Below, in pieces: positions 1 to 5,813 of a stretch of 19,055 nt of DNA. Within the stretch, counting starts at the first letter, position 1; each line of letters opens with the position of its first letter. Made by a program: the position numbers and the translations under genes. The notes beneath the pieces were generated by a model. It was not told where the DNA came from. It did not search any database and saw only the letters and a list, made by a program, of their open reading frames with translations. Where the stretch lies: positions 1-19,055 of the forward strand of contig CAJXDX010000013.1 in the NCBI GenBank assembly GCA_913052275.1, in the 5' to 3' direction. Source of the DNA: an uncultured Pseudomonadota bacterium. Lineage in GTDB: Bacteria; SAR324; NAC60-12.

Positions 1-102
1 GGTGGGATGCACCTTTTATTGAATATCACTTTACCAACAGCGGTTAAAAAATTAATAAATCCTAATCTGAAAATCAAAAATTATGTTGTCAGAACATCCT
101 GA
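1..102 (+). CDS. 3' end of an unidentified gene (partial)
   Basis: Frame 1 is open from the first base to a TGA at 100-102 and gives 33 residues ending in NYVVRTS. It reads as a natural protein tail, on the same strand and only 29 bases before the RNase E/G start. The stop codon lies inside the hairpin that precedes that gene. In many bacteria the gene before RNase E/G is a radical-SAM-linked protein (TIGR03936/DUF2344) that often ends near an 'RT' motif, and this tail could fit. That is inference from gene order; the fragment is too short to assign a family. Confidence 0.4.
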   Translation, partial: GGMHLLLNITLPTAVKKLINPNLKIKNYVVRTS

Positions 103-124
103 TTTTATTAAAACAAAAATCAGG
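98..124 (+). promoter_or_regulatory. Hairpin sequestering the RBS of the RNase E/G gene
   Basis: CCTGATTTT (98-106) is perfectly complementary to AAAATCAGG (116-124), with a 9-base loop. The 3' arm contains most of the only SD-like sequence (AGGA, 122-125) before the ATG at 132. The 5' arm overlaps the stop codon of the upstream gene (100-102). If it forms, it would hide the ribosome-binding site unless a ribosome finishing the upstream gene opens it. It could also be a self-cleavage site for RNase E/G feedback. The pairing is seen directly; the regulatory role is inferred. Confidence 0.6.
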
Positions 125-131
125 AAAAACA

Positions 132-2567
132 ATGACAAACCAAGATCAAAAGATTCTTATCAATGTCGAAGATGATGAGACAAGGATCGCCTTTATCAAT
201 GGCTCAAAACTCGAAAATCTACACATAGAGCAAACACATCGTTCCCAAAAAGTCGGGAATATCTATTGCGGTAAAGTTGTAAAAGTACAGCCTTCTTTCC
301 AGGCCGCATTTATCAACTATGGTGAAGCACGCCATGGTTTCCTCTCACTTTCAGATATCAATTTCCAAGTATATAAACCAAATCGGCAAGGACGAGGGAA
401 ACCTTCTATTTCACAAATATTAAAACCTGGGCAAAAAATTCTCGTTCAGGTGATCAAAGATGAAATTGCTCACAAAGGAGCAACATTAACCACAAATATT
501 TCTCTGGCAGGACGTTTCATTGTATACATGCCGGACAGTGATAGAGGAGGAGTTTCCAGAAAAATTGAAGATGAGGAGCAGCGAACACGCCTGAGGCACT
601 TGCTTAAAGGACTCGGGAGTGAAGATGCATCAGCCATAATCCGCACTGTTGGTGTTGACAGATCACTTACTGAATTGAAACGAGACTTCACAAATTTACG
701 TCGTACCTGGAATGAGATAAAAAGTGATCATGATGATCAGTCAATTCCAGGATTAATATACCAGGAAGAAGACTCGATTGTGAGGATGATCAGGGATTTC
801 TACCATGATGATGTTTCAGAAGTAGTGATTGATGAGCCAATAGCGTTTCAGCATGCCTTAGAATTTTTTCAAGCTCACATACCAAAAGAGCAAAAAAAAC
901 TGCAGCTTTATCTTGGAGAAAAATCACTTTTTGCTTCATATGAAATTGAAGAACAAATAGAAGTGCTGCACCAAAACAAAGTTCCTCTGTCTTCTGGAGG
1001 TTCAATCATCATTACGCAGACAGAAGCACTTGTGGCAATCGATGTTAATTCAGGAAGATCAACACAAGAGAAAAATATAGAAAGCACTGCTTTCAGAACT
1101 AATATGGAAGCTGCAGAAGAAGTGCCCCGGCAGTTGCGCTTAAGAAATCTGGGAGGACTGATTGTGGTGGATTTTATAGATATGGATAATTCTAAAAATC
1201 GTCTTGCTGTTGAACAGAAAATGGAAGAAGAACTTGCTGCCGATAAATCAAAAACTTCCGTAAGCAGCATCTCAAAATTTGGTTTGATGGAATTAAGTCG
1301 ACAGCGTATTTCTGCTAGCTTGTCCCTTAATTCTGCTGTTTTGAGTGTATCAAACCGCATATTGCGAAAAATTCACGACTCTATTATCGAACAGAAAGTG
1401 TTGCAGGTACATTTACGCTTGCCTCTGGAATTAGCAACTCACCTTCTGAATGTAAAAAGGCAGCGATTAACTCAAATGGAAATAGATTTTGGGGTCCAAA
1501 TTTCCATTACTCCTGATCTGCAGCTTGGTGCTGAGGAAATTCCAGAAATGGAAATAACAATCAAAGAACAGAATGGGGAAGAAAATCGAACTTCTGTTCC
1601 TATATCTGCTGCAGATATGCGGGATGAAAAACCTGCCAGGAAAAAAGGGAGGAGAAAAAAAGAGACTGATAAAAATGATATCACACTCTCTGACCCTGGA
1701 ATTCCAGACAATAAAACTGGGGAAGAACAAGTAAATGCAGCTGAAGAAGCTGATTTAAAGTCAAAAACTGAAGTAGTTGAAAATAAATCCGGAAAAGCCC
1801 AAAAAGCCGGAAAAACAAATCTGAATAAAAAATTTCAAAATAAGCAGGAAAAAACAGAAACGTCTGAGCAGGAGAAAATATCTGATAGTGAAAAACACAA
1901 AAAAATTAATCTAATTGAAAAAAAACCTGCTTCAACTGAAGTCTCAGATGGGGTCCTCTATATGAGTGTGCATGAACCTTTGGCAAAACATGATTCAAAG
2001 GAAAATAAAACATCAGATACGGAACATTCATTGGGAGAAAACAGCAAATCTGAAACATCAATGTACAGCAGTGTTCACCTGCATGGTACAACTTACTCTG
2101 AAAATATAATCAGCAAAGATTCTGATGAAACAATTTCCAAAGAAAATTTTGCTGAAACAGATATGTATAGTAGTGTGCATTTAGCAGATAAAGAATTAAT
2201 TGAAGCAAAAGGACTTTCATCAAAAGAACCTGCTGAAAAAAGTTCTAAATCTGAAAAAACTAAAGCAAAAGCAGCTAAAAAGCCCACCAAAAAAACTCAA
2301 AGTAAATCAATTAAAAACAAATCTGCTGCTAGTGAATCAAATGTACCTGATGAGGTGAAGAAAGAGAAAACTGTAAAATCACAATCGGAATCCAAACTAA
2401 AGTCAGGCACAAAATCAAAAATATTAAAGAAAGAAGGGACTGTAGCAAAAAAAGCACCGCATAAATCAAAAAAACCAGTTTCCAGAAATAAAGAAAAAGT
2501 TTCTGCATCAAAATCAAACCAGGCAACAAAACCACGGGATAAGACAAAAAATACAACTAAGAACTGA
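132..2567 (+). CDS. rng: Ribonuclease E/G family endoribonuclease with long charged tail
   Basis: Single-strand endoribonuclease of the RNase E/G family, acting in rRNA maturation and mRNA decay. Residues about 37-125 form the S1 RNA-binding domain (GNIYCGKVVKVQPSFQAAF). The catalytic DNase I-like part carries AIDVNSGR with D304 and VVDFIDM with D347, matching the Mg-binding D303 and D346 of E. coli RNase E. RQLRLRNLGGLIV and SKFGLMELSRQR are typical family blocks. The Zn-link CPxCxG motif that should follow near residue 397 is absent; the chain runs SASLSLNSAVLSVSNRI with no Cys. From about residue 490 to 811 the tail is Lys/Ser/Glu-rich and probably disordered, longer than RNase G and more like the RNase E scaffold region. 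It contains three copies of a YxSVH motif. The start is supported by AGGA six bases upstream, but that site is in a hairpin. Whether it is rne or rng in function is undecided. Confidence 0.95.
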   Translation: MTNQDQKILINVEDDETRIAFINGSKLENLHIEQTHRSQKVGNIYCGKVVKVQPSFQAAFINYGEARHGFLSLSDINFQVYKPNRQGRGKPSISQILKPGQKILVQVIKDEIAHKGATLTTNISLAGRFIVYMPDSDRGGVSRKIEDEEQRTRLRHLLKGLGSEDASAIIRTVGVDRSLTELKRDFTNLRRTWNEIKSDHDDQSIPGLIYQEEDSIVRMIRDFYHDDVSEVVIDEPIAFQHALEFFQAHIPKEQKKLQLYLGEKSLFASYEIEEQIEVLHQNKVPLSSGGSIIITQTEALVAIDVNSGRSTQEKNIESTAFRTNMEAAEEVPRQLRLRNLGGLIVVDFIDMDNSKNRLAVEQKMEEELAADKSKTSVSSISKFGLMELSRQRISASLSLNSAVLSVSNRILRKIHDSIIEQKVLQVHLRLPLELATHLLNVKRQRLTQMEIDFGVQISITPDLQLGAEEIPEMEITIKEQNGEENRTSVPISAADMRDEKPARKKGRRKKETDKNDITLSDPGIPDNKTGEEQVNAAEEADLKSKTEVVENKSGKAQKAGKTNLNKKFQNKQEKTETSEQEKISDSEKHKKINLIEKKPASTEVSDGVLYMSVHEPLAKHDSKENKTSDTEHSLGENSKSETSMYSSVHLHGTTYSENIISKDSDETISKENFAETDMYSSVHLADKELIEAKGLSSKEPAEKSSKSEKTKAKAAKKPTKKTQSKSIKNKSAASESNVPDEVKKEKTVKSQSESKLKSGTKSKILKKEGTVAKKAPHKSKKPVSRNKEKVSASKSNQATKPRDKTKNTTKN
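1956..2183 (+). repeat. Triplicated YxSVH short motif in the RNase tail
   Basis: Three copies of a hydrophobic/aromatic motif sit in an otherwise charged, low-complexity tail: LYMSVHEP (residues 609-616), MYSSVHL (644-650) and MYSSVHL (678-684). The last two are 34 residues apart. The two identical peptides use different codons in part (ATGTACAGCAGTGTTCACCTG against ATGTATAGTAGTGTGCATTTA), so the peptide rather than the DNA is conserved. The pattern resembles docking motifs for degradosome partners; the partner is unknown. Confidence 0.75.
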
Positions 2568-2574
2568 ACTTGTT

Positions 2575-2596
2575 GGGAACACCCCATCGGGGACCC
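2575..2596 (+). terminator. GC-rich hairpin after the RNase E/G gene
   Basis: GGG (2575-2577) and CCCC (2582-2585) pair with GGGG (2589-2592) and CCC (2594-2596) around an ATC loop, seven G-C pairs in two steps. It starts eight bases after the stop codon. No T-run follows, so it may be a 3'-end stabiliser, an attenuator or a Rho-assisted terminator rather than a standard intrinsic terminator. Confidence 0.4.
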
Positions 2597-2643
2597 TGAA
2601 AAATATTTGTACTGATTCATAACCCACTGATTAAATTACTATC

Positions 2644-4050
2644 ATGGGCAAATCAATATCTTTCAAAAATATTCCTTCAATCACAGAGTGTGACAAATTC
2701 CTTATGGAACAAAAACTTCCTCACGGTAAGCAAGTCAGGGAGTATGTATATTCTGTACTGAATCAAGTACGTCAGGAAATCTCAAAAGATAATAGCGGAA
2801 CACTTTCTGTTAATAATGAAGAGATTATGGTACGTGTTGCGGATGAGGTCCGTATTCGGTCTGATAGCATTAAAAGTGCTATAAATGCGACAGGCATTGT
2901 TGTTCACACTAATTTGGGCAGAGCCCCTCTTTCAAAAGATTTGATTATGAAGGTTCTGCCAAAACTATGTTCTTATTCAACACTGGAACTGGATCTGGAA
3001 ACAGGGAAGCGGGGTACCAGGGATTCAAGAATCAGGACGATGCTGCGTATTCTCTCCGGAGCAGAGGATGCGATGGTAGTCAACAACAATGCTGCGGCAG
3101 TTTATCTTATGCTCAAGGGCCTAACAAAAAATCAGCCTGACGGATTATTGCCTGAAGTAATTGTATCAAGGAGTGAGCTGGTAGAAATAGGCGGATCATT
3201 TCGCGTTCCTGATATTATGAGGGAAGCAGGCGTAAAACTGGTTGAAGTTGGCACTACTAACCGCTGCCGTCTTTCAGATTATGAAAAGGCATTCACTAAA
3301 AACACTGCAGCAATTTTAAAAGTACATCCGTCAAATTATAAAATTCTTGGATTTACTGAATCAGTCAGCGTCGAAAAATTGTCCAAACTGGCACATTCCA
3401 AAGGTATTCCTTGTTTTCACGATTGGGGAAGCGGGAGTTTTTATCAGTTTCAGCAAAGTGGATTAAGTGAATATGCAACTGTAGAGCAGGAGCTATCCTA
3501 TAGTCCAGATTTACTGGCCTTCAGCGGAGACAAGCTGCTTGGAGGAATCCAGGCAGGCATTCTGCTTGGGAAAACTGAAAACATACAAAAACTGAGAAAG
3601 AATGCTCTGTACCGTACTTTCCGTTTAGACAAAGTAACTCTAACTTTGCTGGAAGCCACTCTTGAAGCATACATGGATATAAAATCATTGCCTGATCAAG
3701 TGCCCACAGTTTTTCTTCTGGAACAGACTGTAGAAGAAATTTCTGACAAAGTGAAGGACTTTTTGGCGAAGATAAATATAACAAAGAAATCATTGTGGAG
3801 TCTTGAAATCCGTGAAACAGAATCAAAAACTGGAGGAGGTGCTATGCCTGATTTAACTTTAGGCTCTGTAGCACTTGTATTATCTCATCCGAAATGGACC
3901 GCATTGGAATTACAGAAATGGTTCCGCTCGCAACCTGTACCAGTCATTACACGTGTACATGAAGACCAGGTCTGGCTGGATTTCCGCACAATTTTTCAAA
4001 AAGACTTGGATGAATTGCTGAAAGTCTTTTCAAGACTGATTTCAAGTTGA
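2644..4050 (+). CDS. selA: L-seryl-tRNA(Sec) selenium transferase (selenocysteine synthase)
   Basis: PLP enzyme that converts Ser-tRNA(Sec) to Sec-tRNA(Sec) using selenophosphate, the committed step of selenocysteine incorporation. The 468-residue length is normal for SelA. Visible family blocks are NATGIVVHTNLGRAPLS (81-97), ELDLETGKRGTRDSR (115-129), the HDWGSGS segment (259-265) and FSGDKLLGGIQAG (293-305). K297 matches the PLP lysine of E. coli SelA (K295). The ATG at 2644 has no obvious SD. The usual partners selB, selC and selD are not in the window, so the Sec system is inferred to be completed elsewhere. The stop codon overlaps a strong hairpin. Confidence 0.97.
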   Translation: MGKSISFKNIPSITECDKFLMEQKLPHGKQVREYVYSVLNQVRQEISKDNSGTLSVNNEEIMVRVADEVRIRSDSIKSAINATGIVVHTNLGRAPLSKDLIMKVLPKLCSYSTLELDLETGKRGTRDSRIRTMLRILSGAEDAMVVNNNAAAVYLMLKGLTKNQPDGLLPEVIVSRSELVEIGGSFRVPDIMREAGVKLVEVGTTNRCRLSDYEKAFTKNTAAILKVHPSNYKILGFTESVSVEKLSKLAHSKGIPCFHDWGSGSFYQFQQSGLSEYATVEQELSYSPDLLAFSGDKLLGGIQAGILLGKTENIQKLRKNALYRTFRLDKVTLTLLEATLEAYMDIKSLPDQVPTVFLLEQTVEEISDKVKDFLAKINITKKSLWSLEIRETESKTGGGAMPDLTLGSVALVLSHPKWTALELQKWFRSQPVPVITRVHEDQVWLDFRTIFQKDLDELLKVFSRLISS

Positions 4051-4074
4051 TATTTTACCCCAGGTCAAAATATC
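4049..4074 (+). terminator. Strong hairpin overlapping the selA stop codon
   Basis: GATATTTTACC (4049-4059) pairs with GGT-C-AAAATATC (4063-4074), leaving a three-base loop and one bulged C: an 11-bp stem. The last two bases of the selA TGA form the start of the stem. There is no T-run after it (CTCACATC follows), so it is either a non-canonical terminator or a processing/stability element at the selA 3' end. Confidence 0.5.
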
Positions 4075-4190
4075 CTCACATCATTTCTCGCCCTGCTAAT
4101 CTCCTGCTTACTTATCTTCCAAAAGGTCTTTTTCTTGCTAGGTAGATAAAGCACCAAATTCACATCAAAACAAATAAAAAATTTATTAAA

Positions 4191-5510
4191 GTGTTCGTGA
4201 ACTATTATTACCTGCAATCCCTTCTCAAATTGCTTTTACCTGCATTTACATTGAAAGCATTCACGATAAGCCTGAGCAGTATTTTCTTTACATCATTGGT
4301 TTGGGCACAATCCGGGATTTATCAGAACAACACTATGGATTTAGAACATGCTCAACTAAGTGGTTTCAGTGATGATGGACGTGTAAAAGTGTTGCTGCTT
4401 AATCTCCTTCCATCAGGAATGACAGAAACTGCAGCGCAAGAAATTGCAAAGGCTCTTCAACTGAATATTTACAACACTAACCATTTTACCGTAGTAGGCC
4501 CAGAAGAGTGGAATATACAAATCAAAGATAGTGATCCAACACTTGCAGATTGCCATGATATTGCTTGCGGGGTAATGATTGGTAAATTGTTCCGTGCAGA
4601 CAAAGTTTTGGTAGGTACTATTCATTCAGAGATTATGCTGAATGAAAAAGGCAAGGAAGAGCCAAGTTTTATTTTGTCAGTAAGAATGGTTGATGCAAGA
4701 ACAAATATTACAAATTTTAGTGATGAAGTACAATTTACTGATCTGCAAATGCATGATGAATTGTTCCGTCTGGCAGCCAGAATTTCAGATAACACATTGA
4801 TGATCGGTAACATTGTTGACAAAAAACAATCAGGAATCACTGTAAATTTAGGAAGGGCACAAGGAATAAAAGCTGGACAGCGTTTTGTTATTTCCCGACG
4901 AATTTCTAATAACGAACCTGGAGAAGAAATTACTGAGAAAATCTATAAAAATATTGCTTTAGCTGAAGTTGTTCAAGTAAGTGATTTGTCTTCTGAAGCA
5001 GTCATTATTCAAAAAATTTCATCAGTTTCCAGGGGAGATCAAATCCAGACTTATATTGATACAGAGAAACTGAATCGCTTTATAATGCAAACCAGAAAAG
5101 AACTTGATACTCAAAAAAGATTAAAGCCAAAAAAGCGAGTTTTTCGGTTAGGTCCGTCTGTAGCTGAAGAAAGCAAGGATTACGTCCTTTGGTTAAATCG
5201 CTACAAGCAAACCAAAGCTGAGTATGATCGGTGGATGTATACAACTGCTGGTGCCGGGGGCGCAACTTTATTGTTTCTAAGCGGTATTATCAAAACAAAC
5301 GGCATTCTTGAAGTTTTACCCTGGATAGCGGGTGCTGGAACAGTTTATAGCGGCATACGATTTTTCCATTTTCGAGATATGCTTAATGAAATTTCCACAG
5401 AAGGTCGTTCACAAGGATATTTTAGCAGTTCACTGACCGAAAAGGATTTTGAGTTAAAATGGACTCCATTTCAAAAAGGTCTACAGGTAGCCTTTATAAA
5501 GCATTTCTAA
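4191..5510 (+). CDS. Secreted CsgG-like / FlgT-C-like protein with a C-terminal membrane hairpin
   Basis: Function unknown; probably a cell-envelope protein. From the GTG start the N-terminus ends in a Sec signal peptide (FTISLSSIFFTSLVWA, cut before Q40). A TTG at 4251 would give a more standard 20-residue signal (MKAFTISL...) and may be the true start; neither has an SD. Residues about 62-185 resemble the CsgG/TolB-type fold: VKVLLLNLLPSG, then helix, FTVVGPEEW, the LADCHDIACGVMIGKLF block with C121 and C126, and ADKVLVGTI. Residues about 205-285 (GNIVDKKQSGITVNLGRAQG ... SRGDQI) resemble the FlgT C-terminal beta domain. Two hydrophobic segments (about 350-366 and 372-392) follow, then a soluble tail. 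The mature start is not a lipobox Cys. The domain calls are by motif memory. Confidence 0.6.
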   Translation: MFVNYYYLQSLLKLLLPAFTLKAFTISLSSIFFTSLVWAQSGIYQNNTMDLEHAQLSGFSDDGRVKVLLLNLLPSGMTETAAQEIAKALQLNIYNTNHFTVVGPEEWNIQIKDSDPTLADCHDIACGVMIGKLFRADKVLVGTIHSEIMLNEKGKEEPSFILSVRMVDARTNITNFSDEVQFTDLQMHDELFRLAARISDNTLMIGNIVDKKQSGITVNLGRAQGIKAGQRFVISRRISNNEPGEEITEKIYKNIALAEVVQVSDLSSEAVIIQKISSVSRGDQIQTYIDTEKLNRFIMQTRKELDTQKRLKPKKRVFRLGPSVAEESKDYVLWLNRYKQTKAEYDRWMYTTAGAGGATLLFLSGIIKTNGILEVLPWIAGAGTVYSGIRFFHFRDMLNEISTEGRSQGYFSSSLTEKDFELKWTPFQKGLQVAFIKHF

Positions 5511-5813
5511 CCTCTTTTATCACCTTTCTTATACCGCTCTACAAAATATTTAATCTCTTCTCCGCAAACTGTTTCCACTCATATTCCCCGGCTTGATATA
5601 GGGAATTCAACCTCAGAACAGTTGGAAAAATCAACTTGAGTTTAAGGGTGAAAACCCGGACACTGTGAAACGTCTTTAGTTAGGTGCAGAATGACTCAGG
5701 ATGTACAATAAAAAATTGCATGTCTGAAGTATAATTCCCTGCACAAAGTTTCCAGTATTATTAATACCCTGAATATTATACTCACAAATATTTATCTGAA
5801 CCAAACTGCATAA
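5511..5813 (+). other. Intergenic region between the CsgG-like gene and ptsP
   Basis: 303 bases without a convincing ORF. The first 70 bases are plain A/T-rich sequence. The middle (5583-5739) is rich in inverted repeats and is listed separately as a candidate RNA. A small hairpin GTATT-ATT-AATAC lies at 5755-5767. There is no SD before the ptsP ATG at 5814 (CTGCATAA precedes it). I see no clear sigma-70 promoter. Confidence 0.7.
5583..5739 (+). ncRNA. Candidate structured RNA or leader element upstream of ptsP
   Basis: GGGAATT (5601-5607) pairs perfectly with AATTCCC (5733-5739) and encloses three further helices. These are CTCA/TGAG plus GTTG/CAAC (5612-5640), GGGT-GAAA-ACCC (5646-5657, a GNRA-type tetraloop) and a long hairpin at 5694-5730. 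The last pairs ACU, CAG, AUGU and CAAU with AUUG, AUGU, CUG and AGU, interrupted by one mismatch and two bulges. Competing pairings exist: ATTCCC at 5583-5588 also pairs with 5601-5606, and CAAC at 5608-5611 competes for GTTG. This looks like a small RNA or a riboswitch-like leader of ptsP. I do not recognise an Rfam family; transcription and strand are inferred. Confidence 0.45.

Noticed and set aside
885..905. A-run in the RNase gene as a programmed frameshift site
   Set aside because: The main frame continues intact with conserved motifs downstream and no stop or alternative domain in the shifted frame.
908..1360. Antisense ORF of 150 codons inside the RNase catalytic domain
   Set aside because: The + strand carries well conserved catalytic motifs there; the antisense product matches no family I recognise.
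2297..2620. Antisense ORF of 107 codons opposite the RNase tail
   Set aside because: Opposite a Lys/Ser-rich A-rich stretch the complement is Phe/Leu-rich and stop-poor; it is a shadow of the coding strand with no start signal or context.
5641..5700. Resemblance to a cobalamin riboswitch core (GGTGAAAACC, CACTGTGA and GACTCAGGA in order)
   Set aside because: The CCCGC segment and the B12-box tail are missing, spacing differs, GGGAA is far upstream, and ptsP is not a B12-regulated gene. Kept only as part of the candidate RNA.
5583..5739. tRNA-Sec or 6S RNA in the ptsP spacer
   Set aside because: There is no acceptor/anticodon pattern for a tRNA, and I could not place the conserved 6S central bubble; left as an unassigned structured element.
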